From NCBI GenBank assembly GCA_035236585.1, contig CP141137.1, positions 42,182,057 to 42,246,056 of the forward strand: a stretch of 64,000 nucleotides of DNA, in the 5' to 3' direction. Shown in pieces: positions 24,446 through 37,566 of the stretch. The translations under genes and the position numbers were made by a program. Source of the DNA: Warburgia ugandensis. Taxonomy: Eukaryota > Streptophyta > Magnoliopsida > Canellales > Canellaceae. The notes beneath the pieces are model-generated. The model did no database searches, was not told where the DNA came from, and worked only from the letters and a program-made list of their open reading frames with translations. Every line of letters starts with the position of its first letter. Position 1 is the first letter of the stretch.

Positions 24446-25537
24446 GATCTTGAGAAGGTGTGAGTTATCATGAACTGGTGATGACTTAATATGCCTTCAG
24501 ATAGGTTTTATACAATGAGACGGCTTAATATGAGTGGAGGGTTTTGGTTAAGATGGAGCTATGAGATGGGATTAGATAGAATGAGATGGAGTGAGATAGC
24601 ATGATGGTCAAAAAAGAGGGAAATAGTATTAAACTATTATGAGAAATCATATTGTCATGCCCCATCAACTAATGGCACCACCTATCATTTTCAATTTTGT
24701 TGACCTCTTTTACAATCTAAATTGTTAAATGAATGGTCTTGCCATAGATGGTTACAAAGAAACAACCACATACATTGATCCTATCTTTAAAATAAAATTG
24801 AATATGTGGCCCTTCTTTATGAAACATATGTGGGCCACTTTGAACAAATGTAGCATAAACCCATAAGTGGGCCCATTTTGCATACTATGTAAGCATATTT
24901 TGATCTCACTTAATATGACATCTTCTTAGGGCTCCACTTTGTGTGAAAGTTGTGTTCAACCATTGTAATAGAATGTAACATAAAACCTATGTATATCTCG
25001 ACTTTGAATGCCATCTAATAACTTAGGATAATACTGGTATACGTGGCCCCCTTTAAATGAATTATGTGTGCCCATTTAGCAAATTGTAATAGGAAACCTT
25101 AAATTGCCCTCTCTCATAGCTTGTATGGGCTCATTTTTCTTCACTAATGTACTTAAGGAGAATTAAGATGGAGATGAAATGATGCTTCTTCTACTCTCTC
25201 CTCCCACCTCAACTAAAAAATAAGTCAAACTTGAATTTTTGAGAGAGAGCAAACAACCTACCTATATACTATAATTGTATCCACATGAGGTGGCATGAGA
25301 TGATATTCAACTTCTTAATATTCAATCTTCAAACAGCTACTAGGAAGTGAATGAGACAAGACATTGAAAATTCAAGCTACCACAAGCACTATTAATGAGC
25401 AATTGAGATGAGAAATTTTAAACTCAAGCCATCTCAAGCACTACTAATAAGAAAATATCTTTGAGAAATCTAAACCTTAAGCTATATCACTCCAACTCAT
25501 CCCACCTCATGGACCAATAACATCATTTAATGCATAT
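24446..25537. other. Unassigned sequence rich in GAGATG motifs
   Basis: No gene is visible. The region contains many GAGATG/GGGATG-like words (24560-24605, 25285-25310 and their complements near 25200 and 25500), which suggest one or more small DNA transposons. A candidate MITE is given separately. Confidence 0.35.
25284..25512. mobile_element. Candidate MITE (about 230 bp)
   Basis: CATGAGGTGGCATGAG at the left is mirrored at the right by CTCATCCCACCTCATG (reverse complement CATGAGGTGGGATGAG), giving inverted ends of about 20 bp around an AT-rich, non-coding core. A related word cluster lies at 24560-24605. No clean TSD was found and the family is not identified. Confidence 0.3.
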
Positions 25538-26237
25538 TGATATATGTAGAAATATTACATATAATATTCCTATATTTAGCGAATTTAGCCCTTGGTTTAC
25601 ACTAATTAAGGGTTAATTTCAAATTTTGCAGAATTATGATACAAGGAAAAAAATGTTATTTTTATCACTCAAAACCGTAAAAGAGAGCAACTCCACTATG
25701 TGAGCAATATCAGGAGCCCACATTCCATAAACCATGAAGTCTAGAAGATCAAAATGTTATGTGGGTCTCCATATCAAATTCAGCGCTATCAGAACCCAAT
25801 GCACAACCCCCGACCTTATCCGTACTTAAGAGTGTGTCATTATCAAAAGATAAGGTGGCAGATTTCTCATGCATGCACAAATACATTTCATCACATTTGG
25901 AAAGCTTCTAAGTGAAGATTCAAGGTCACATGTGTTAGAAATACCAAGCATGTGAAGCACTTAAAAGTCTAAGGCCCATAGGAGCATATTCTACTCACAT
26001 TTTCTCTCTCATCACTTTAAGAGAGGACCACCTAAAGGGGGTGCATGAATTTTCCATGCATGGGAGGCTGCAAATACATACAACATATGTTTTTCACCTA
26101 AAATACCTGAAGAAAAAATCAAGGAAAAAAATCCTTTTGGATAGGATAACTTCAAAAGAATCACATCAATACATTCTAGGTCAAGATATGATCCAACGAA
26201 AGAAAGGAAGGGAGGAAAGGAGTTTCCTCAGCCAACT
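25538..26237 (+). mobile_element. A2 5' LTR, left part
   Basis: It starts TGATATATGTAG after CATAT and aligns with the beginnings of the LTRs at 41452 and 42329. Shared blocks include CTAATTAAGGGTT, CATAAACCATGAAGTC and TTTTCCATGCATGGGAGG. It stops where the inverted Tek1-family LTR begins. Confidence 0.75.
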
Positions 26238-26967
26238 TGTGATGACTCAGGATTTTGAAAACATGATTTGTAAAGTATTTTGAAAGGCAGGGCCTTAAGA
26301 GTGTAAAATTTTTTTGCAAAACAAAGCAGCGAAAATTCATTTCTTTAGAACTTGTTTTGAAAAACCCAAGTCACCACTTCATACATAACATACGTACAAT
26401 TTGTGTACAAAATAAAATTTCATTGAAGGAGTATACTTTTATTAAACTCCAGGATCCATCCAGTGGTTCACAGTACAGCCAAATCTAGTACAATACTTGT
26501 CCAAATTACATAATCCAAAACTCAAGCTCACCATACAATAAAACTCTCAACAAAGAAAAATACATGTCTTCAAGAGTATACCTTGAAGATTATTCTCTTC
26601 AAGTCTTCAATAGTCTTCAGCTCCTAACTCTCCTTCCCTGGATCTGAGATATTGCAATAAGTACAATATCTCAGCAAGCAATGCTTGGTAGGGGATTCAA
26701 GAAACATAATAATTGACAATGTAGTTCCAATACTTCATAATCTCATTATCCTTAAACATACTATGTACTTTGTAAGTTATGCATATCTATATACATACAT
26801 ACCCTTCATGGGTAAACCAGTTAAATTCGTGAAAATAGTTAAATATCACTCCCAACTAAGCTGATCAATTCTCTTCATTTTGAGAATTTAGTATTACAGT
26901 TAATCTCATACTGGGAATTTCCCTTCTTAGGAAACATTGGTAATATACAATTACCTAGCATTTCATT

Positions 26968-27049
26968 ATGCTATAACATAAGGCATTTCACTATGCCTAT
27001 TCCCATATATGCTATAACATAAGGCATTTCACTATGCCTATTCCCATAT
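26968..27049. repeat. 41-bp tandem duplication in the inverted LTR
   Basis: ATGCTATAACATAAGGCATT occurs at 26968 and 27009 with identical following sequence. The 3364-8092 copy has a single, diverged counterpart near 7310-7360. Confidence 0.75.
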
Positions 27050-27221
27050 GCATCATAGTGCAAAATAATCAGAAAGGTTGCTATGCTGCAGTCTGATCCG
27101 TACTAGCGCACTCGAATAACTACCCTATTTACCAATGATACCACGATAAAAAATATTATGTCACTGCCCGTATAGGCGGGCAAGACTTTCACGGTGGTGG
27201 CCTTCTCATAATTGCCACCAC

Positions 27222-27423
27222 CTGACTTTTAGCCTCTCATTGGGCAAGGTATCATCATATCATCAAATTTCAAGGAGCGGGTGGCCAAACCCTCATAACT
27301 CCTCTAACAATAGCATCCCCTACTGACTTTTAGCCTCTCATTGGGCAAGGTATCATCATATCATCAAATTTCAAGGAGCGGGTGGCCAAACCCTCATAAC
27401 TCCTCTAACAATAGCATCCCCTA
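27222..27423. repeat. 101-bp tandem duplication in the inverted LTR
   Basis: CTGACTTTTAGCCTCTCATT begins at 27222 and again at 27323. The two units appear identical through CATCCCCTA. The + oriented copy has one unit (about 7040-7140). Confidence 0.85.
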
Positions 27424-30400
27424 AGCTCATGCCTATTAAAACAAACTCACAAGCCTCCAAGCTTATATGTAAAATATATTTCATATATATCAGACTATAT
27501 GTCTGTTTACTTAGGGATGAAATATTTTCTAGTTCCCTATTCACTTATAGTTTAGTCCTTAACCATCTTATAGGTGTTTGGTTGGATCATAAGGTTTTCA
27601 AGAGATTTACTACAAGTATTATCATTACTCTTGTCAACATAAGATCATGAGTACAATCATGAATATCTCATGTAAATGCATTCATCAAATCCTCCTACCT
27701 TTAAGGATTGATCTCTTTTCCCCAATCTTCCATGCTCCTGACCGATGTATATAATCTGTACATCCATACATATTGTCAATATATAAATTATGAACAATCC
27801 TATTGGTCACTAGATCTGATGTTTAGAATGATCTTTAGATCATTCATATCTATGTATTTTTCTATCTCTAAGTCTTTGTATGTTCATCTCCTTAATCTTG
27901 ATCTTTCATAGATCCTTTGATTGACAATCTACACATGTTGATAAAGATCAAGGTCCTAGATCTTCTATCATCTAGTTCTTCTTTGATCTAAGTTCAGTTC
28001 TTGGATCATCCCTATGGAAGATGATCTTAGTTTTCTTCCTTGAATCACTTTTGATCAAGGGTTTGGATTATCTATTCTAATGAACTATAACAAGTATACT
28101 ACTAAACATACATACTAAGTACAATATAGTGTTCTTATTCTTATTGTTCTTGATCATCCAAGATCTAATGGATCTTGTTTGATCATCCTTATCTTACTTA
28201 CTGTTTTTATTAGGGTTAGGTAATTTACTAACCTTTTATGCTCTTATGATTATTATTTAACCAGTTAATGTGCTGGTTGAAGGTACTTATTCAAGCCTAA
28301 ATCTAGACTACTCCTCTTATTTCCAATTGGCGGCTTACTAGCTGAATGGGTAAACACAAAGTGGTTACTTCAATCTTCATGTAAGGAGGCGTTTAGACCT
28401 CACAAATGTCAACAGAAGGTAGGGGAAGATCGAGGCTCTATTAGGTAATCCCCTTAACCACTATGTTCATCATTCACTAGAATGACCATAGCTCAACCTT
28501 TCATAAGGTTCCTATAAGCATGTTTACCCTAAGTACTCTTTCTAGTGGATTTTAATTAAGTCCATGAATATTTATAATGTCATTCATGGGGTTTATTATT
28601 CTTTTCCTAATTTGGGCAAAGGATTTGATAATCCATATATTGTCCTACTAACTACAGCCCTTACTAATTAAGTCCAAAGTATTCCATTCTTATTTGTGTA
28701 ATGAAACTCTACTTTCTCATTAGAATACATTTTTGATGTTTTATGCTCTTTATCTCATAACAAGTAAATCTACTACTAACATTCAACCATAAATGAATTA
28801 TAAATTTAAAGCATAAAACTACCTAATTTAACATTCAATGAAAATGAGGCAAGGTACTTAAATTAAATCTAGCACCTTATGATAAGAACGAAACACATAT
28901 CATACTAAACTCTAAATGTTATACTAGTATGCTTTATAACATAATAATATAAAATGAAACTAATTATATTTACATTTTGAGAAATCTTTACTTATGATCC
29001 AAGCATTTGATCTTAGATCTTTTCCTTTGATTAAGGATTTTAGTTGTATTTAGGGAATTTTCTCTATTAAGGTCAAAAGATCATATTGATCTATTTTTTT
29101 CATAATCCATTCATGATTTCCTTTGATTTCATCATATAAACATTTATTCTTTCCATCCCAAGACTCTGATCACACTTGATCTCATTGATCAAGTGGGTCC
29201 CTTTGTATTTTTAGGGTTTTTCTACCATAAAGGGTAAATCCCTTAATATATCTCATATCTATCCAATTTAAACATAGATCTCACTTTATTTAAGTAGTAT
29301 ATCATTATTAAAACATATTTCTAAGATCTGATCACCTCAGATCTTGAAAATCTATGTAACTGGAATCTTATTTCTTTAATACAAATTTTTTTTACTGAAT
29401 AACATGTCTATTTTATCATTTCATAAGAAAATAGAGGTTTCCATCTTTTCATAGCTTCTTTCCGATCTCAATTTGGAGTTCAGATGACTCCAGAATTGAA
29501 GCTGGAAGTTCACAGTCTTCCTAGGGCCTGTATTTGATCTGGGCCCAGGAATGGACGGCCCAGATCGTTCAGGCGGAACGAACCAGGTGAAACGTCCAGG
29601 CAAAATGAACCAAGCGGTCTTCGGGCGCGTCCTCTGGGAGTAAATAATGATGCACTCTGGAGCGGTGTCTACGGACGTGGATGGGACGAGCGGAACGCCC
29701 ATCGTCCGCACGCCCACAAACCCAGCTATTGTTGGGCGCATCCGCTCGTCCATTTGACGGACGCGTCATCTTCGTGCTTGGGAAGACACTCCACGCATAT
29801 CACACGAGTTGTTCCAACGGTGCGTCACGCATGCGTCTTGGGCGTCATCTGATCTGGAGATCGGACAGTCCATTCTAGACTGTCCAATCTATCCTCTTGC
29901 AATTGAGGGTCCAAAACGTCTCTGATTTTGATGAAACTTCTACCCTAGGGGTTTTGGACTTTTCTGGATCGATTGGTATAGTCAGATTTTTCATCTGAGC
30001 ACTCTATCATCCAGAATTAAGGGTTCTATTGTTTACTTTATTTTTATCTTTTTATTACCAAAATTAATTACAGTAAAATAAAAATTACATAAAAAAATAC
30101 TAAAAATCTATGAAAAGGATTTCCACTTACTTGATTGGAGAGAAAATCTCAATTATATGCCCAATTAAAAAAAATACCTTGTTGATGAAGATATATCCTA
30201 CAATCCACCTTTCTTGCACATATCTGTTGTTTGAACCGTTGGATCTTGAAATTTCTTTGGGGATTTTGTAGAATAGATATGTTGGGATGTTTTGGACGGT
30301 GGAATTGATTAATTTAGATCTAGAACAGAGTGCCTAATTGATTTTAGGTCTCTTGTTCTAATCTTAAAAGAAAAACAAGTTGGAAAGAGATCTAACTCTT

Positions 30401-30506
30401 GGAAATTTTGGGTTTTTGGGGAGGGATTCTAGATCTAATTTTTCAAGGAGAGTGAAGAGAATTTTGTGGAGATTTTATGAGGATTTTTGGAATATTTTTT
30501 GGGTTT

Positions 30507-30515
30507 TATTTATAG
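30507..30515 (-). promoter_or_regulatory. TATA box of the inverted Tek1-family LTR
   Basis: CTATAAATA is read on the - strand, flanked by the same GACCCAAAATGC context as at 3972-3980 in the other copy. Confidence 0.55.
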
Positions 30516-31020
30516 GCATTTTGGGTCTTTTTTCATGATTATAATATGTTATTTTTTTAATATAAAATGGCATGAAAGTCTTCAATGCTCCCATGCCTAA
30601 TTTTTTATTCCCCATGACTAGCTGATCTTTGTTGACCCATGTTTCACATGGGCTGCTGATCAAATTGGTTGTTGGGGACGTGGTGGTCCCCATGTGGGCC
30701 CCACATGGTGTAAAAAGTCCGTTTTGTCCTTTATGAATAAAATTTTGGGTTTTATTCCCATGATCTCGGATTTGAGTGTACTTAGTGGCGTTAGATTCGT
30801 ATTTCTGAGTACATTCTAAATTTTGATGTTTCATATTTTGATTTTTGGGTAAAATTACTATTTTACCCCTTTTGTCCAAAAAATGAAAAACTTAAGGATT
30901 TCTCATCCGAATTTGAAATTTGTCGTGCTTACAGTCATTTTGAAGGGTTTGCTAAGTTTAATTTTAATTTTACATATCTTATGATTTGATTATACTTTTA
31001 TAAAAAGTATATTTTAAATA

Positions 31021-31856
31021 AGATTAGATAGGATAAGAAGGAAAATGAGGGAGTTTCCTCAAGGAATCTTCCACCTCCTCTTAACTTCTATATATACACA
31101 ATAAAAAAAATATGTTTTGCATATGGGTAGGAGAGTTTGAAAGTGCTTTGACTATTCTTAAAGGAGTATTCAAGGAGCAAAGCTTGGCATTCAACTAATT
31201 GCTCTTTGACTTTCATCTTCTCCCTTCATACATTCAACGTTTTTTTTAAGAAATCATCCTTCCTCACCTTCATCAACATTATTTCCTCTTCCATCCTCTA
31301 TTCTTACATCAAAACATCAACATCAACTTTCTCTTTCACTATTCTAAATCAGTGCACTACATAGCTTCATCCCCTTCCATCTTCACCTCTATCCATACAG
31401 AGCATAACCATCCTATCTTCTCCCTTCATTAACTTATCACCAAGCCTCATCCCTTATCCCAACTATATCCAACACCCCCACCCACCCCCCAATACCATGT
31501 TCTTCCCTCCCTCATAACTTCAACACATAAGCATAGCAGCCCACTTCTCCTCCTATTCAACACAACCTCATCCATTCACTCTTACTTCTTTCCACATCCC
31601 AACGTATCCTAACCTCCATCTCATGCTCACATATTCTCCACACCTCTCTCTGTCTCTCTCTCTCTATCTCTCTCTCTGTCTCTGTCCCTCTCACTCTGTC
31701 TCTATCTCTGTCTCTGTCTCTCTCTGTCTCTGACTCTGTCTCTGTCTCTGTCTCTGTCTCTCTGTCTCTCTCTCTGTCTCTGTCTCTGTCTCTCTGTCTC
31801 TGTCTCTCTCTGTCTCTGTCTCTCTGTCTCTGTCTCTCTCTGTCTCTGTCTCTCTG

Positions 31857-31890
<34 letters not shown>

Positions 31891-32907
31891 ATATTCCATA
31901 TGCCTATACTTCTTAGCAGGCCACTTCTATCTCTATTTCTCCTTAAACTTCATACCACCCATCATTCCATTTTTCATCTTCATCTTCCTCCATGGTTGGT
32001 TGCATGTTTCGCCTTACAGTCATTGTGTGTGGTGGACAAAAGCAAGGTGGTAGCACTGACTAGAAAAGTTTCTAAAGCATCCTTGTTGAGCGACACAGCA
32101 AGAAAGGAGGTGAAACCTATTCCATTCCATAGGAATTTCTATGCTTTGTTTTTATGTTTTATTCATGTAAACTTCTTCATTCATAATGAAATAAAGTGTA
32201 ATTTCCTTCTTTAGTTAGTAAGCTATTTACTATGGTTTATTTTTAGTTTTCTTTCCTTTAGACTTAATAAAGTTAAGATTAAATTTAAAGTAATTTCATA
32301 GTTGTCATAGTCATAATAATAAGTTTACAATAATGTTAATATGCTAGGCTAAATTTTCATTCTAGGGTTAAGATGAAGCCATATTAGGTTTAAGTATATT
32401 CACTTAGGGTATCTTAGATAAAAGTGTGCTTAATTATTAATTTATGAAATAGCAAATGGACTTATATATTTAGTATTCTTTTTATAGGTTATATCATGCA
32501 TATCTTATAGTTTAAAAACTAAACTATTATAAGTTAATCAATTGGTTTACAAAATTTTAGACAATTTGTACCCTAAGAAGACTAGTTGTACCAAATAATA
32601 AATTAAACTAAGAAAATTCCTAAAATTGAGAAAATATAGAGTTTAGGGCTTTTTAATGGAAAACTTAAATTGGATATGTTTAAATTGAATATGGTGGATT
32701 CTAAACGCTAAACTTTAGTTAATTGGTTAATTTTATATCTCTTTAGTAATTAGGTTTAATTGCATATTTATTTCTTCATTCATTGGATAGTTTAAGGTAA
32801 TTTCTTTTTAAATTTCCAAATATGGGTCCTAGTGAGATTGACTCATACTTGTGAGATTTTATACTTCAATAGATCTGTGCACTGGCTATTATAATTAGAA
32901 TACATCA
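31021..32907 (+). mobile_element. A2 5' LTR, right part
   Basis: This continues the LTR after the inverted insertion. It holds a TATA-like CTATATATACAC near 31088, pyrimidine-rich leader, a large (TCTCTG)n tract and an LTR end ...GAATACATCA at 32907, next to the primer site. The final 150 bp match the ends of the A1-family LTRs (GAGATT...GACTCA...TGTGCACT pattern). With the left part it gives an LTR of about 2.6 kb. Confidence 0.75.
31643..31890. repeat. (TCTCTG/TCTC)n microsatellite
   Basis: About 250 bp of alternating TCTCTG and TCTC units lie within the A2 5' LTR leader. Chance open frames on the - strand here read as Arg-Asp-Glu-Gln repeats and are not genes. Confidence 0.95.
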
Positions 32908-34295
32908 AGTTTTTTATGCCATTATCATGGACTCACAATGAAATTTTAGTTGAAAACTAGGTTAAGTTACTTTACTGCTAGTCTTAGTTTAGGTTTGCAT
33001 GCATATTTTTTGCATAATTCCTATGATTAATTGATACTCACTTACATTTTTATTTTTAAAGGAATTAGAGAAGGAGTTGGAGAATAATTTCAAATAGGAT
33101 ACGCTTATATTTTTTCTTTTTTAGAGAATTATACTGATGAAGCATTGTAACTTTAAATCTTAAGGATGATTCATTCAAATACAGGTTGTATTAATAATAA
33201 TCAAGGGCAAGCCATGCTAACTTAGAAGAGGAGGTGGTATGTATGTGGTCACACCCTTGTACAAGAAGATTCAATCAAGGACCCCACTATAAGCCATACT
33301 ATGTCCTTACCTTTCTTAGATTGAGACATGCATAATAATTAGTTTTTCATTGTGGTTCATAGTGAATATCATATAACTTGTACTCATAAATTAATGGTTG
33401 CATATTAATTAGGACTTTGCATTAGTTGCACCTCTTAAAAAGGGATAGCTCAAGCTCGATTATAACCCACGAACATAAGTTGTCAAGGTTATAGTGTTGT
33501 TAAGTAGCATATTGATAGGCGCAAAAGTACTACTTTTATTACATTTTTTAGGGGAATATTTAATGCTTTAAGGTGATTATATGATTCATTGAACTACCGT
33601 AGTGTGTGGAAATTGATTGGTAAGGGCACTCACCTTGCAAAGATCAAGGATGGATTTCATCAGCACCTCTTGCCCCATTTAGGTTAATTAAAATCAATTA
33701 GAAGATACCTATAACAGCTTCCAAGCTCATAGGACCCTCTTGGAAGGAGGTGAATTATTGTCACTCTAGTGACCCTGAGCTAATCAACAACGTTAGTATT
33801 TGAACAACTAGATCTGCCTAAACATCTAATGACTCAGATTAGCTATGACTAACTGAGGAGCATGTGAAGTGGTTGATTAAGGATCAATCTGGTAAGTAGC
33901 AAAACAAGTCTAAAAGATAGGAGAAGCTAATTAGGTTAGTAATATTCTAAATGCTATTCCGAAGAGAGAATAAAGATAAATAAATACTCTTAACTTGTTT
34001 ACTTTAGGGTTAGAATTATTACGTGTCCTTTGATTGTATATCATTCACATATAGGTTGCATCATTTAGCTTAGGCTTCCTTACTTTAGTTTAGCCAAAAA
34101 GAAAAAAGATTCTTTCATTGTATACAAACAAATTGTTTTATTGTACACAAATTTAAGTCCATTGCACCAACTTTTTCGTACATGTATCGTTGTCGATAAT
34201 TGGACCTAAGTTTAACACAATTAAATCTTGAGATTGAATGAAGCACAAAGGGAGGGTTAAGAAAGTAAGCATTTTTAGTTAACCCTATAGTAGAT
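32908..34295 (+). other. A2 primer site and leader
   Basis: A decayed Athila-type primer site (about 32915-32931, TATGCCATTATCATGGA) follows the LTR end at the same spacing as in A1. The leader continues with AAGGACCCCACTATAAG (about 33275), shared with A1, and with a block at about 33540-33700 shared with A3. No gene is seen. The - strand frame at 34115-34534 overlaps gag and is a shadow. Confidence 0.65.
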
Positions 34296-35788
34296 ATGGC
34301 AAATGAAGTAATGAAAGTCAACCTTCTTAGGGACAATTCTATTCCCTTCCAATTTAACTCCCCTTCATGTATTATGTTACTTACAACTACTACATATAAT
34401 TGTGGGTTAAAATAGGGTGTCATCCTACTTCTATAAACATTCTGCAGTCTAGATAAGGAGGACCCACAAATTCTCCGATGATTCAACCTATCTATGGCTA
34501 TTCCCCTTATCTTTAAATGATAAAGCAAAAGCATGGCTCAATTCTCTAAAAGTAGGTTCTATCACTACTTGAGACCTATTGTGCAAGAAATTCCTAAACA
34601 AAACTTTCCCTGTCCACAAAACCAACATTATCAGGAGAGAAATCATTAACTTTCAATAGAAAGAGGGTGAGAATTTTTACAAATGCTTAGAATGGTGGAA
34701 GGAACTTTTGCTTAAGTGTCACCACCATGGTTTTGAAAAGTGGCAACATATTTAGTATTTTTATGAAGATCTGATACTATAGAACCAACATATGATAGAT
34801 GCCATTAGTGTTGGGGCCTTCATGACCGAGAGTGATGTGAAAGCTTGGAATTTTTTCAAGACTTCATCTAAAAATTCCTAGTAATGGGATTATTCTACTA
34901 GAATGGAAAGGAATTCCTAGCCTAAAAAAAAAGGTGGTTTGTGTGGAATAGGGGTTATTCCATATTTGTATAATAAAATGGACATGTTGGTCCACAAGGT
35001 TAACAAGATAGATAATCTATCACATTGATTAGGTTCTTTCATAGTTAGTGGACCTTTTATGAAACCTCAGTATGAGGTTAGTCATATATATTCCAATTCA
35101 TCACATATCACTACATCTTGTCCATTAGGCTCTACTTTTCCTAAATATCTCTGAGAGCAAGTGAATGTAATGAATGCATATAGAAATCTTGGCAACAACA
35201 GTCCTTATTCTGAGACCCAGAATCTAGGATGAGCAACGCATCCAAACTTTTTCTAGTCAAAGAATAACCATGAAGGGGGACCACCGGGAATTCCCCCTCC
35301 ACAACCTTTTCATCGTTCCACAATCCCTCACCAACATCAAAATCCTCAATAGTTTCCACCACAACCAAGGACACTATCTATTGATCTTAATTTGATTATC
35401 AAAATTCATTACAATCCTAACAAAACAAAGCAAAATCCATTGCTAAGTAGGAATATCAAATAGGTTAGCTTTTTGCTGCATTGGCTATGTGAGGAAAAGG
35501 AAAATTTGCTAGCCAGTCATTCCAAACCCTAAGAGACGGTTAGAGATTGTTACATCATTTAAAGACCTAAAATTTTATGAATAGACCAAATCTATCACTA
35601 CCCTCAAGAGTGGTATTTAGATAGATAATCAGGTGGACTAAAGAAAGAAATCCCCAGTCATTGAGGAAAAAGAGAAGCCTACAAAACCAAATAAGGGTAA
35701 TGAGAAAGCTCAATCATCCCCTAGTTCTCATGAATGACTTCATGAAACATCATACATGCCTTAGGTGCCCTAACTTTGGCATCTTAAC
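34296..35788 (+). pseudogene. A2 gag (Athila fossil)
   Basis: It begins MANEV at 34296, parallel to A1 and A3. The gag core is visible around 34500-34800, including NDKAKAWLNSL and CHHHGFEKWQH-like text (usual Athila form AKAWLNSLP...CPHHGLPDWLQ). The C-terminal part continues to about 35760, with blocks shared with A3. Several disablements split the frame. It once encoded the capsid polyprotein. Confidence 0.75.
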
Positions 35789-36630
35789 ATGGCAAACAAG
35801 GGTTCAAATTTCAATGAGATAATGGATGCTTTTAAGCAAGTCAATATAAATATCCCATTACTTAATACCATCAAAGAGCTACTCTCTTACCCTAAGTTTA
35901 TAAAAAATCTTTTTCACACAAAAGTGAAATTTGAACATGCAAAAGAAAGCTTTTCTCATCGAGCAGGAAAACTCGATCATTCAACACAACACCCCTCTGA
36001 AGTATAGAGATCCTGGATGTTCCATTATATCATGTGTCATAATGGAACACACCATTGATTGGGAATTACTTCACTTAACGGCTAGTGTTTACCTAATGCC
36101 ATACTGCATCTATGTGCAACTAGGATTAGGGGAGATGAAACTGACTACCAACTCATTGCAATTAGCAAACTGGTCAATCAAAATTCCACATGGTGTGATT
36201 GAGGACTTACAGGTATATGTTAATAAGTTTTTATTCCCTATAGACATTTTTGTTCTTAGATACCCAAACTATAGCTAATCCTAGTAGTTATATCCTTGCC
36301 ATTTCGGGAAGGCCCTTTTGCGTCACTTTTAAGACAATCATAAATTGTAGGAATGGAATCATGAAATTGCACTTTGGCAACATGAAGATTAAACTCAATG
36401 TCTTTAATGTAGGACAACATATAGACATTGTTGATTCTTTTGAGATAAATATGATTGACAGTCTTGTTCATAACGTATTCCTCACATCCTTCAATTCTGA
36501 TCCACTTTTGGCACTTCTCAACTTTGCACCAACATTGAAGATTTCTAAATGGAAAGCCCAAGTGGAGCCTCTTACACTTTCTAACTCTAGTCATGTTCTA
36601 TCTATTGAGAAACCATCTAAAGTAGACTAA
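35789..36630 (+). pseudogene. A2 protease region (Athila fossil)
   Basis: Open stretches read INIPLLN (about 35850), then a protease-like segment containing MPYCIYVQLGLGEMK (about 36090-36140), IKIPHGVIEDLQVYVNKF, and MKLHFGNMKIKLN (about 36360-36400). This is the Athila order (usual form LLPYSVYxQLGLGELKPT...VPRGxVEDVLVQVDKF). The matching A1 segment is at 12330-12977. It is decayed. Confidence 0.85.
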
Positions 36631-37566
36631 AACCTTTACCTAAAAGTTTAAAGTATGCCTTTTTAGGTCCATCTATAACCTTGTCAGTCATTATAGCCTC
36701 TGATGTTAATAAGGAATAGGAGGGTGAGTTACTTGCTATTCTTAGAAAACATAAAATGGATTTTGGGTGGTCAATAGCATATGTAAAAGATATAAGCCCA
36801 ACCATTTGCATGCATCATATCCATCTCCAGGAAAATACAAAACCTTTCCGAGAGATGCAAAGGTAGCTTAACCCTAATATAAAGGTAGTTGTGAGGAGGG
36901 AGGTGTTGAAATTGTTAGATGTTGATATTATATACCATGTATCTGATAATTCTTACGTCAGTCCAAATTCAAGTTATACCCAAGAAATTTGGTGTCATGG
37001 TAGTTAAAAATGATGACAATGAGTTAGTCCCCACTCACATGGCCACTGGGTGGAGAGTTTGTATTGACTACTGAAAATTGAACTCAATCATGAGGAAAGA
37101 CCACTTTTCTCTTCCTTTTATTGACCAAATGCTAGGAAGGTTAGCCCATCATGAATATTATTACATTCTTTATGGATATTTTGGCTATAGGTAGATTTCA
37201 ATAGCATAAGAGGACCAAGAGAAGACCACCTTCACTTGTCCTTTTGGAACCTTTGGCCATCGTCACATGCCTTTTGCCTTATGCAATGCACCTGCTACTT
37301 TCCAGAGGTGTATGATGAATATTTTTTTGACATGGTAGACCATTTTGTATAGGTATTTATGATGGTTTTTCAGTGTTTGGATCATATTTTGATGAGTGTC
37401 TGGCCCACCTAACTTTAGTGTTGGCTAGATTCCAAGAAAAATATTTAGTACTAAACTATGAAAAAGGCCATTTTATGATGAAAGTTGGTATAGTGCTTGG
37501 ACACATAATCTGTCAAAATGGCTTGAGGTTGATAAAGCAAAAGTAGATCTCATTTCTTATCTTCCA
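36631..37566 (+). pseudogene. A2 reverse transcriptase region (Athila fossil)
   Basis: RT landmarks in order are an RVCIDY-like site (about 37050), FPFGTFGHRHMPFALCNAP-type text (about 37235-37290) and DECLAHLTLVLARFQE (about 37390-37440). The last aligns with the A1 RT fragment. Several disablements are present. Confidence 0.8.

Larger units (their letters stand above)
26238..31020 (-). mobile_element. Inverted Tek1-family LTR (solo, slightly truncated)
   Basis: This is the reverse complement of the LTR at 3364-8092. Its 3' end (CATCACA) is at 26238. Its 5' end stops at 31020, short of about 90 bp present in the 3364 copy, so the terminal TG is missing. It contains the TATA box at 30507-30515 and a CpG-depleted version of the island at about 29560-29880. 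By eye the copies agree at most positions (over nine in ten near the 3' end). It has two internal tandem duplications absent from the other copy. It interrupts A2's 5' LTR. Confidence 0.85.

Noticed and set aside
31557-31899. Frames of Arg/Asp/Glu/Gln repeats on the - strand
   Set aside because: They are translations of the (TCTCTG)n microsatellite.
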